From: Mimachlamys varia
Taxonomy: Eukaryota; Mollusca; Bivalvia; Pectinida; Pectinidae
Direction of reading: 5' to 3'
Assembly (NCBI GenBank): GCA_947623455.1
Contig: OX392527.1
Coordinates: 5,886,001-5,950,000 of the forward strand
Length of the DNA: 64,000 nucleotides
Shown: in pieces, positions 33,738 to 43,482 of the stretch
Numbering within the stretch: the first letter of the stretch is position 1
Layout of the letters: each line of letters opens with the position of its first letter
Made by a program: the position numbers and the translations under genes
The notes under the pieces: model-generated
What the model saw: only the letters and a program-made list of their open reading frames with translations
Told to the model about the DNA's origin: nothing
Databases searched by the model: none

Positions 33738-36113
33738 TGTGTTACTGTATCACAACTGATTTTAGCCCCTTTCTGTGTAACACTGTATAACATCTGATTT
33801 TAGCCCCTTTTTGTGTCACACTATATAACATCTGATTTTAGCCCCTTTCTGTGTCACACTATATAACATCTGATTTTAGCCCCTTTCTGTGTCACACTGT
33901 ATCACATCTGATTTTAGTCCCTTTCTGTGTCACACTGTATAACATCTGATTTTAGCCCCTTTCTGTGTCACACTATATCACATCTGATTTTAGCCCCTTT
34001 CTGTGTCACACTGTATCACATCTGATTTTAGCCCCTTTCTGTGTCACACTATATCACATCTGATTTTAGTCCCTTTCTGTGTCACACTGTATAACATCTG
34101 ATTTTAGCCCCTTTCTGTACCACACTATATCACATCTGATTTTAGTCCCTTTCTGTACCACACTATATCACATCTGATTTTAGTCCCTTTCTGTGTCACA
34201 CTATATAACATCTGATTTTAGCCCCTTCCTGTACCACACTATATCACATCTGATTTTAGTCCCTTTCTGTACCACACTCTATCACATCTGATTTTAGCCC
34301 CTTTCTGTGTCACACTGTATCACATCTGATTTTAGCCCCTTTCTGTGTCACACTGTATAACATCTGATTTTAACCCCCTTTTTGTGTCACACTCTATCAC
34401 ATCTGATTTTAGCCCCTTTCTGTGTCACACTGTATAACATCTGATTTTAGCCCCTTTTTGTGTCACACTGTATCACATCTGATTTTAGCCCCTTTCTGTG
34501 TCACACTGTATAACATCTGATTTTAGTCCCTTTCTGTGTCACACTATATAACATCTGATTTTAGCCCCTTTCTGTGTCACACCGTATAACATCTGATTTT
34601 AGCCCCTTTCTGTGTCACACTGTATCACATCTGATTTTAGCCCCTTTTTGTGTCACACTATATAACATCTGATTTAGCCCCTTTCTGTGTCACACTGTAT
34701 CACATCTGATTTTAGTCCCTTTTTGTGTCACACTGTATCACATCTGATTTTAGCCCCTTTCTGTGTCACACTTTATCACATCTGATTTTAGCCCCTTTCT
34801 GTGTCGCACTATATCACATCTGATTTTAGCCCCTTTCTGTGTCACACTGTATAACATCTGATTTTAGCCCCTTTTTGTGTCACACTGTATAACATCTGAT
34901 TTTAGCCCCTTTCTGTGTCACACTGTATCACATCTGATGTTAGCCCCTTTTTGTGTCACACTGTATCACATCTGATTTTAGCCCCTTTCTGTGTCACACT
35001 GTATAACATCTGATTTTAGCCCCTTTCTCTGTCACACTATATCACATCTGATTTTAGCCTCTTTCTGTGTCACACTGTATCACATCTGATTTTAGCCCCT
35101 TTCTGTGTCACATCGTATAACATCTGATTTTAGTCCCTTTCTGTGTCACACTATATAACATCTGATTTTAGTCCCTTTCTGTGTCACACTATATCACATC
35201 TGATTTTAGCCCCTTTCTGTGTCACACTGTATAACATCTGATTTTAGCCCCTTTCTGTGTCACACTGTATAACATCTGATTTTAGCCCCTTTCTGTGACA
35301 CACTCTATCACATCTGATTTTAGTCCCTTTCTGTGTCACACTGTATAACATCTGATTTTAGCCCCTTTATGTGTCACACTGTATCACAACTGATTTTAGA
35401 CCCTTTCTGTGTCACACCGTATAACATCTGATTTTAGCCCCTTTCTGTGTCACACTATATAACATCTGATTTTAGCCCCTTTTTGTGTCACACTGTATAA
35501 CATCTGATTTTAGTCCCTTTCTGTGTCACACTATATAACATCTGATTTTAGCCCCTTTTTGTGTCACACTGTATAACATCTGATTTTAGCCCCTTTCTGT
35601 GTCACACTATATAACATCTGATTTTAGTCCCTTTCTGTGTCACACTGTATCACATCTGATTTTAGCCCCTTTCTGTGTCACACTGTATCACATCTGATTT
35701 TAGCCCCTTTCTGTGTCACACTGTATCACATCTGATTTTAGTCCCTTTTTGTGTCACACTGTATAACATCTGATTTTAGCCCCTTTCTGTGTCAAACTGT
35801 ATAACATCAGATTTTAGTCCCTTTTTGTGTCACACTGTATAACATCTGATTTTAGCCCCTTTTTGTGTCACACTGTATAACATCTGATTTTAGCCCCTTT
35901 CTGTATCACACTGTATAACATCTGATTTTAGCCCCTTTTTGTGTCACACTGTATAACATCTGATTTTAGCCCCTTTTTGTGTCACACTGTATAACATCTG
36001 ATTTTAGCCCCTTTCTGTATCACACTGTATAACATCTGATTTTAGCCCCTTTCTGTGTCACACTGTATAACATCTGATTTTAGTCCCTTTCTGTGTTACA
36101 CTGTATCACATGA
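33738..36113. repeat. 38-bp minisatellite, about 62 units, next to the terminal GFAT exon
   Basis: Tandem array with a 38-bp period: CACATCTGATTTTAGCCCCT, TTCTGTGTCACACTGTAT. Each unit has a TGATTTTAG|CCCC word that resembles a branch point plus 3' splice site. The array ends about 88 bp before the true acceptor of the last GFAT exon (36,201). Confidence 0.96.
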
Positions 36114-36201
36114 AAACCATTGCTTACTTCAATATCAGACTTTATACCTATTTAACAATGGTTTGAACATTTGTATGATAATACAATTTTATTTCCTTTA
36201 G

Positions 36202-36252
36202 GTGGACCAGCCTCGGGCTCTGCTGAAGACCTACACCTCACAGAGCTCTTAG
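36202..36252 (+). CDS. GFPT: GFAT (GFPT) terminal exon with stop codon
   Basis: The acceptor CCTTTAG is followed by 16 codons, VDQPRALLKTYTSQSS, and TAG. Joined to the GYD end of exon B, this gives the family's Y-D-V-D-x-P-R-x-L-x-K tail. GFAT/GlmS proteins normally end PRNLAKSVTVE, a tail that closes over the isomerase active site and supplies a conserved lysine. Here P, R, L and K align, but NLAKSVTVE has become ALLKTYTSQSS, so this tail is diverged. The phase (0) matches both donor exons. Gene length, earlier exons and the glutaminase domain are outside the window. Confidence 0.87.
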   Translation: MDQPRALLKTYTSQSS

Positions 36253-36314
36253 GAGGAAGATGTCCGACATTGTTTTCATTTGATCATCCACCATGAAGAA
36301 CCAGTGGACCAAAA

Positions 36315-36476
36315 GTTTAGATGTGGGCGTGTCACTTACCAATTATAGATGTGGGCGTGTCACTATCCAAGTTTACATGTGGGCGTGTCACTATCCCAGT
36401 ATAAATGTGAGTGTGTCGCTATCCCACTATACATGTTGGTGTGTTGCTATCCCAGTATACATGTTGGCGTGATGAT
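36315..36476. repeat. ~28-bp minisatellite, about 5-6 units, in the GFAT 3' UTR
   Basis: Units with ATGTGGGCGTGTCACTATCC and CAGTATAC, progressively diverged toward the right end. Confidence 0.85.
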
Positions 36477-37327
36477 CTTTTAACTATGCAGTGTATGATT
36501 GGACACACCAAGGACCATGGAGGATATGAGTGACTTCACTTTTTTAAAGTTAATACTGTTAACTTATAATTTTCATGTAAAATTCTGCCTACACGTGTAA
36601 TTTTGAATGTTAAATTTGTTTTTTGATTTATTTTATCAGTAATGAATACACTGATACTGTAATTCTTAAAATATAGAATAGTGGTATCAAATTTTATGTC
36701 TACATATCATAAAAACTTTGTGGCTTTATTAAAGGCTGTCGAAAGGTCAGATCTGTCACAGTTTTGTACATTTACAACATTATTTAAGTGGGTATTTTAT
36801 AGATCTAATACTAATTACTTGTTTTGTCTAAAGACTTAAAGATGGGGTACAATGCCTGTTAGAGGTAAAACTTTGATACCCATTTGAGCTCAGTCTGGGG
36901 ATGTTATTATGACATGAGGTGTGTTTAAGTAACAAGCTACATGTGTGTATCACAAACTTTATGGTACAATCATAAAATTATCCTCCAATTTGTTGTGCAT
37001 TCCACATTGGTGTGTATCCACCTTGGTTTACCTCGTGTGTGTATCTATGTTTTACTGACTATATTTATACTATCGTCTGAATTTTTACCCGGTATACATG
37101 AATCTGAAACATATTTTTATATTATTTTTCTCCCACATTACAATTTTTCTCTAACAGCCATTTTTACACCGTTGTTAAACTTCTGTTTTTGAGTTCTGCT
37201 TTGTTATTTTTCTTTTGTTAGACTGCTAATTTTCTTGTTTAAAAATTTGAATTTAACAATACACATAATTTATTTTATGTTTTATCTTCTACATGTATGT
37301 TGTACGTACCATGTATTGTTTGTGACA

Positions 37328-37497
37328 TAAACACACTGGTGATTTGGTATGACATACAGACTTCAAGGTCGTACACACACTGGTGATTTGGTATGACATA
37401 CAGACTTCAAGGTCGTACACACACTGGTGATTTGGTATGACATACAGACTTCAAGGTCGTACACACACTGGTGATTTGGTAAGACATACAGACTAGT
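37328..37497. repeat. 44-bp minisatellite, about 4 units
   Basis: Units with ACACACTGGTGATTTGGTAT and GACATACAGACTTCAAGGTC. Very homogeneous; the last unit is partial. Confidence 0.93.
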
Positions 37498-37969
37498 GTG
37501 TCACCATCAGTAGTATTTGATTCCTATATACAACTATTAACTGTCTGTTTAGTTATTATTTCTGTGTTGATAAGGAAGAAATGGTTTAGTCTTTATTTTT
37601 GTTTTGTATAACTTTTCCAAAGAATCTATTTTACAAAGTACAACTAATTGTAACTATTTCTCGTTTCTAATAGCCATTGTGATGCCGAGAAATTGATCAG
37701 GGGATGCTAGGGGGAGCTGCTTTAGTACGTATGTTACCAGTATATAACCAAGACTTGTGTACATTGATATGTTACTATAATCTACATCAGTATGCTGATC
37801 AAAGGTCTGTTTTCCTAAGTTATACTGTTCGAATGCACAGCTTTAATTATTTGTTTATATTATTGTACAAATGTATAAGAAAACACTAGAGTCAAATACA
37901 CCAGATATGTGTGGTAATACCAAAAGTTCTGTTTTATCTCAAATATCAGATGGTTATCTTTTGTAGCAG

Positions 37970-37975
37970 AATAAA
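37970..37975 (+). terminator. Candidate poly(A) signal AATAAA for GFAT
   Basis: AATAAA about 1.7 kb after the GFAT stop codon. The downstream region TTTTGGGCGTTAAG is only weakly GU-rich. Weak candidate. Confidence 0.3.
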
Positions 37976-38287
37976 TTGGAGATTTTGGGCGTTAAGTATT
38001 TATTTGTAAAACTATTTTGTATGTAGATCTTAATAATGGTACTTCTTTTACCAGCCACTGATTGGTAGGATTCTATATTTATAATTAAAGACGTGAATTA
38101 TGTTGACAATGAATCAGGTTACAGATTCATCAGGAATATAACTATTTTTGCTAATGCACCTTTATTTAAGCAATGGATTCATTTTAAGTTTAGTGTCCAT
38201 GTACAATATTTTACTATGTTTGTGTGAGTTGTGATGAAGTGTGTGTATAAACTGTATTGTGTTAATACTGATGTAATATTTACCCTG

Positions 38288-38486
38288 GTACAGTTTGGGA
38301 CGTTTACCCTAGTACTGTATCGCATACAGTTTGGGACGTTTACCCTAGTACTGTATCGGGTACAGTTTGGGACGTTTACCCTAGTACTGTATTACGTACA
38401 GTGTGGGACGTTTACCCTAGTACTGTATCGCATACAGTTTGGGACGTTTATCCTAGTACTGTATCGGGTACAGTTTGGGACGTTTC
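38288..38486. repeat. 36-bp minisatellite, about 5-6 units
   Basis: Units with CAGTTTGGGACGTTTACCCT and AGTACTGTATCG. Because 36 is divisible by 3 the array keeps a 96-codon open frame with a 12-residue repeat (38231-38521). I do not regard it as a gene. Confidence 0.93.
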
Positions 38487-38644
38487 AGATAAGTTTATAT
38501 GAAGTCTCAACAAATCTGTAAAGCAGCACAAATTCACTGTTGATTGTTTAGTGTGTCACACTAAGTTTCTAAGTAACTACAGAACAAAATGATGTCATAC
38601 ATAATAATTATAGGGGTTAAGTTTAAGATAAGTTCCCATACTCC

Positions 38645-39062
38645 TGCCTAGGGGCTAGTAATGTACCAGGGGCTAGTAATGTACCAGGGGCTAGTAATGT
38701 ACCAGGGGCTAGTAATGTACCAGGGGCTGGTAATCAGTGGTTGGTGACCAGGGGCTGGTAATCAGTGGTTGGTGACCAGGGGCTGGTAATCAGCGGTTGG
38801 TGACCAGGGGCTGGTAATCAGTGGTTGGTGACCAGGGGCTGGTAATGTACCAGGGGCTGGTAATCAGCGGTTGGTGACCAGGGGCTGGTAATCAGTGGTT
38901 GGTGACCAGGCGCTAGTAATGTACCAGGGGCTGGTAATCAACGGTTGGTGACCAGGGGCTGGTAATGTACCAGGGGCTGGTAATCAGTGGTTGGTGACCA
39001 GGGGCTGGTAATCAGTGGTTGGTGACCAGGGGCTGGTAATCAGTGGTTGGTGACCAGGGGCC
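38645..39062. repeat. Composite 18-bp and 28-bp minisatellite
   Basis: Begins with 18-bp units (GGGGCTAGTAATGTACCA), then 28-bp units GGGGCTGGTAATCAGTGG plus TTGGTGACCA. Later units mix both types, so the 28-bp unit is probably derived from the 18-bp one. Confidence 0.93.
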
Positions 39063-39401
39063 AGTGAAAGTTAGGTATATGCTAGAGTATATCATGTCAT
39101 CAGGGGAGTTCACTCCTTTCTATCGATTACAGTTGTGGAACAATACTTTCACCAGGTACTGCACTTCCAAAGGTTCGTGTCACAGGTTTACCTCATTATT
39201 AACCAACAAGTAAATATGTTCTCATATAAGTACTTCATAGATAAGGTAAAACATGATGATTTTTATTTATTTTATGACTTTAAATTGGTACGATTGCAAT
39301 TTTGTCATAATCCTAAAAAATTAATTCAAGAACAGTAATTGGTTGATCTGGAAACAGAAAAAATGGAATTTGTTTCAATGTAAGACATTAAATGTGTGAT
39401 G

Positions 39402-40050
39402 CCTGTTACAATAATGTTACAACCATTGTACGGAACTCTGTTACAACATTACGTAGGGTTACTCTGTTACAACCATTGTACAGAACTCTGTTACAACATT
39501 ACGTAGGGTTACTCTGTTACAACCATTGTACGGAACTCTGTTACAACATTACGTAGGGTTACTCTGTTACAACCATTGTACGGAACTCTGTTACAACATT
39601 ACGTAGGGTTACTCTGTTATAACATTATGTAGGGTTACTCTGTTACAACATTACGTAGGGTTACTCTGTTACAACATTACGTAGGGTTACTCTGTTACAA
39701 CATTACGTAGGGTTACTCTGTTATAACATTACGTAGGGTTACTCTGTTATAACATTACGTAGGGTTACTCTGTTATAACATTACGTAGGGTTACTCTGTT
39801 ACAACATTACGTAGGGTTACTCTGTTAAAACATTACGTAGGGTTACTCTGTTATAACACTACGTAGGGTTACTCTGTTATAACATTACGTACAGTTACTC
39901 TGTTATAACATTATGTAGGGTTACTCTGTTATAACATTACGTAGGGTTACTCTGTTATAACATTACGTAGGGTTACTCTGTTATAACATTATGTAGGGTT
40001 ACTCTGTTATAACATTACGTAGGGTTACTCTGTTATAACATTTAAATTTA
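39402..40050. repeat. 26-bp minisatellite with a longer compound unit at its start
   Basis: The first four repeats are about 57-bp compounds (CTGTTACAACCATTGTACGG with ACATTACGTAGGGTTACT). The rest are 26-bp units with CTCTGTTATAACATTACGTA and GGGTTA. It is not telomeric despite the GGGTTA word, because TACGTAGGGTTA is part of the longer unit. Confidence 0.93.
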
Positions 40051-40279
40051 GGAATCTTTTGTTAAATTATTTACATCCAGGTTCACTCTAAAACTTCAGA
40101 ATATTTCAAGGTTCTGTTCTTGATTCCACAAAGTCAACCTTTGTCATCTATAGTTTACGTTTATAGACCAGAACAACAACATTTGATATAGTGGGTTATA
40201 GGTTTAATTACCAGGTAGATTTAGTTCTATAATGAGGGATTGTGAGGGACTAATTCATTTACAATTGTAGATGGAAAAG

Positions 40280-40285
40280 AATAAA
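40280..40285 (+). terminator. Candidate distal poly(A) signal AATAAA
   Basis: AATAAA followed by CATTGCAATG and then TTGTGTTGTGTCTTT, a good downstream GU-rich element. It sits after the last 3' flank array and just before a hairpin-started mobile element at 40347. It could end the GFAT transcript about 4 kb after its stop codon. Confidence 0.35.
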
Positions 40286-40346
40286 AACATTGCAATGATA
40301 ACTACTTGTGTTGTGTCTTTATTAAGCTATTAACATGCTAATTTTT

Positions 40347-41148
40347 AGCTCACCTGCCCTATAAGTGAGCTTATGTCGTAGTGCATCAGCCATCAGCTGT
40401 CTGGCGTCAACTTCTCCTTTTAACGACATCTGAAATACCAACAGGCCTAGAATCATAATATTTAATAGAGATCAAATATGTCAAAACCTTCAATTTAGAT
40501 TCTGTCAAATTCAGACCAAATTTGGTATACAAGGGTGTTAGAACATGTCAAACGTTACTGTATAAGTTTTGTTGCTATGACAACCATACTGAGGCAAATG
40601 TTGGCCTCTGAATGTTTGACCGAATATGGTATATCGGGGTATTAGGTATATTGGGGTATTAGGTATATTGGGGTATTAGGTATATCGGGGTATTTGGTAT
40701 ATCGGGGTATTGGGTATATCGGGGTATTGGGTATATCGGGGTATTGGGTATATCGGGGTATTGGGTATATCGCGGTATTGGGTATATCGGGTTGTTGGGT
40801 ATATCGGGGTATTACGTATATCGGGGTATTAGGTATATCGGGTATTAGGGGATGCTGAACATCACTGGAACATCACTGTATAGGTTTTATTGCCAAGTTC
40901 ACCTAGTAATTCCATCAATTATAATCTGTGCAGCTGGATTTAAGATACCAATGGTAGCAGGTTCAAAATAAGTTTCTGGCATAAAGTACCATGAAATTTT
41001 CTCAAATAAATTACCTTGACCTATTTTCAAAGTCATGGGGTTCAAACTTTGAAAAAAATATATACATATTCTTCTGAATAACCGGAAGGCCCAGAGTCTT
41101 TTCCATGATTACACAAATATACAGGTGAGCGATTCACGATCTCTTGTT
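40347..41148 (+). mobile_element. pearl/HINE-like element 3
   Basis: Starts AGCTCACCTGCC..AAGTGAGCTTATG (short hairpin) and ends ACAGGTGAGCGATTCACG, ATCTCTTGTT. The GTCCGTCGTCC tract is eroded. The interior has degenerate units with GACCTATTTTCAAAGTCATG-type text and an inserted 17-bp array. No protein is encoded. Confidence 0.65.
40628..40856. repeat. 17-bp minisatellite inside element 3
   Basis: Units GGGTATATCGGGGTATT with small variants (TTAGGTATATTGGGG), about 13 copies. It appears to have expanded from a GAATATGGTATATCGG word of the host element. Confidence 0.9.
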
Positions 41149-41173
41149 GAAAACCAAATACTTCCAGGTTTTT

Positions 41174-42022
41174 AGGTCATCTGACCCAAAGGGTCAGGAT
41201 GACCTATTGCCATCGTGCTTCGTCCGTCGTCGTCCGCCGTCCGTAAACTTTTCCTTTAACAATTTTTTTCTCAATAACCAAAATGCCAAGGATGCCAATA
41301 TTTGGCCTGTAGGTACCTGGGATAGAGTGCTACAAAGTTTCCTCATATCAATGACTTTGACCTTTTTTCAAGGTCACAGGGGTCAAATATGTAAAAATCT
41401 TTTAGAATCTTCTTCCCAATTACCAAAAAAGCCCAGGATGCTGATATTTGGCAAGAAGGTACTTAGGATAGAGTGTTACAAAGTGACCTCATATCAATGA
41501 CCTTGATCTACTTTCAAGGTCACAGGGGTCAAATATGTAATAAAAATTAAGAATCTTCCTCTCAATAACCAAAAGGCCCAGGATGCAGATATTTAGCCAG
41601 TAATTACCTGGGATAGAGTGCTACAAAAGCTCCTCATATCAATGACCTTGACCAATGTTCAAGGTCACAGAGGTTGAATATGTAAAAATCTTTAAGAAAC
41701 TTCTTAATAACCAAAAGGCCCAGGGTACTGATATTTGGCATGTAGCATGTTGGGATGAAGGACTACCAAGTTTGTTCATATGATCGACCTTTACCTACTT
41801 TCAAGGTCACGGGTCAAATGTCTTAAAATGCTTCAAACATTTCTTCTGATCAGTAACAAAAATTTAATCTGCAGGTATTATCACTATGCCATGATGAAGG
41901 AATAACAAGTTTGTTCATTGACTCTTGGGTAACGGGTCAAATATGGTAACATCTTTAAACAGCTACCAACAGAAATTTATATAGATTGTCAGATGACCGT
42001 TGAAGCCCATGGGCCTCTTGTT
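41174..42022 (+). mobile_element. pearl/HINE-like element 4 (AGGTCATCTGACCC subfamily)
   Basis: Starts with hairpin AGGTCATCTGACCC-AAA-GGGTC..ATGACCT (41174-41205) and a CGTCCGTCGTCGTCCG tract. About five ~115-bp units follow (CAATGACCTTGACCTA, CAAGGTCACAGGGGTC, AACCAAAAGGCCCAGG). It ends CAGATGACCGTTGAAGCC, CATGGGCCTCTTGTT. CAGATGACC is the inverted copy of GGTCATCTG at the start. Confidence 0.7.
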
Positions 42023-42106
42023 AGGTCATTATGACCTATAGCCATCTGCTTCGTATGTCGTTGTCGTCGGTGCATAAACTTTTCACATTTCAAACTTCTT
42101 CTTTAT
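42023..42106 (+). mobile_element. Start of pearl/HINE-like element 5, cut by a SINE
   Basis: AGGTCATTATGACCT (hairpin, 42023-42037) and a degenerate GTCGTTGTCGTCGGTG tract begin immediately after the end of element 4. The sequence is broken at about 42,107 by a SINE. Text after the SINE (42,395 onward) may be its continuation. Confidence 0.55.
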
Positions 42107-42395
42107 GGAGGCACGGTGGGCTAGTGGTAGGACACCAGGCTTGTGATCGAAGGGTTGCGAGTTCGAGTCCCGGTCACGGCACTTGTGTTGTATCCTTGTT
42201 GTATCCTTATTGTAGAATGTTAGTTGTGAGCGCCGAGATGGCAGCACCAGTTGTATGCTCCCCAGGGAGTTGAGAACGATATTGGCTTGTTGCTAAGGCC
42301 CTATAACCATGGATAATAATTTGTGAACCACTTTGAGGCAACCTTCAAGTTGTGATAAAGCGGTATATAAGAACCTCGAATTATTATTATTATTC
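42107..42395 (+). mobile_element. tRNA-derived SINE with L2/CR1-like tail
   Basis: A box TGGGCTAGTGGTAGGACA (about 42117-42134) and B box AGTTCGAGTCC (42160-42170) are spaced as in a tRNA; the anticodon region reads CTTGTGATC. The body ends with CCACTTTGAGG...GATAAAGCGGTATATAAG and an ATT microsatellite tail. The AAAGCG.TATATAA tail resembles those of SINEs mobilised by L2/CR1-type LINEs. Not a functional tRNA. Confidence 0.78.
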
Positions 42396-43269
42396 TTAAG
42401 TTCCACCAGTGAAATGGAGCTTAAACTTTCTTGAGGTGATCCTGACCAAATATTTTCTTGTAACGGTGAGAAATTTACATTTTGACCGTGCTCATTCATG
42501 AGACAATATCAGGCATTGTGACGGAATGGACAATGAAATTGAATTAGACCACAATATATGAACAAATAGTCCTAAGCTTCACATGTACGTTAATTGGCTG
42601 AAGAAACGGTTCCTAAATATTTCAGCCGCCAGAGACGTTAGGTTATATACGTCTCAGTTTCAGCAAATATATGATACCTCAAGCCAAGCTCCAAAGCTAG
42701 AAAACAGGTACAAGTACATTGCAGCTGTATCTAACAGGAAAGTTTTCCCTGCAGTACATCAAATCATACAGTATATACACTATAGAAGGTTTTTATTATG
42801 TTGACACGCTTATAAAAACTTACTCTGTATTACAGGTACATGGTGGTACCAGTGCGTGATCCCTGGCTAGCGGATGTGTGAGATAGAGGTTATACAAGTC
42901 TCTGGTATTATCACCAATACCACGCTAATACTAATCCTGATCAATTCAGAAGTATAAACAATACTTAAAAATTGTGATACTTTTACTGGCATTTGTTGCA
43001 TTGCGAAAATGTTTTGGAATGAAATATCTAAAAACAACCATCAACTTGTTAGCTGAGACGCCATCATACTGATACTACTTTATGCTATTGTCAATGCAGC
43101 CATTTCCCCGTATGGTGGCAAGATTTAGCATTACTACTTCATTCATAAAATTTCAATTAAACGTATATCGCAAATCGTTCATTTTGATATCGTTCATAAT
43201 TGTCACTTGTTAGCTTTCGATGTCATTAAATTGTTAATACCATGGGAATGGATAAATGCAGTGTAAACC
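42396..43269. other. Intergenic stretch, nothing recognised
   Basis: No supported gene. A 73-codon + frame (42583-42804) lacks any motif. Confidence 0.4.
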
Positions 43270-43366
43270 TCTGGACCCCTCAAATGGGCACATCCAGAAG
43301 CTGACATGGTGTCAAGTTCTGGACCCCTCAAATGGGCACATCCAGAAGCTGACATGGTGTCAAGTT
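43270..43366. repeat. 48-bp direct repeat, 2 copies
   Basis: Two copies of CTGGACCCCTCAAATGGG, CACATCCAGAAGCTGACATG, GTGTCAAGTT, essentially identical. Confidence 0.9.
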
Positions 43367-43482
43367 TTCCCCTTCAATCAAATTCCCAAAGAATCGTTTC
43401 GCTGTTTTTAACACTGATTTTTTAACAAAACTTGTCCAAGATTTTTTATTCGTGAATGACTAATTAAGTCTAATTGAAAATT

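Larger units (their letters stand above)
36253..40310 (+). other. Probable GFAT 3' UTR and downstream flank
   Basis: Follows the stop codon with no further GFAT coding text. It holds five small tandem arrays (listed separately). Candidate poly(A) signals AATAAA occur at 37970-37975 and 40280-40285. The second is followed within about 25-40 nt by TTGTGTTGTGTCTTT, a good GU-rich downstream element, so a long 3' UTR ending near 40.3 kb is possible. The real end is not determinable here. Confidence 0.45.

Noticed and set aside
38231..38521. 96-codon frame with TFTLVLYR repeats as a small membrane protein
   Set aside because: It is the translation of the 36-bp array. The start lies in unique DNA but there is no splice, promoter or homology support.
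39402..40050. Telomere-like repeat (GGGTTA words)
   Set aside because: GGGTTA appears only once per 26-bp unit within TACGTAGGGTTACTCTG, not as tandem hexamers.
42107..42180. Functional tRNA gene
   Set aside because: tRNA-like boxes are followed by a SINE body with an AAAGCGGTATATAAG tail and ATT repeat. The cloverleaf ends do not pair.
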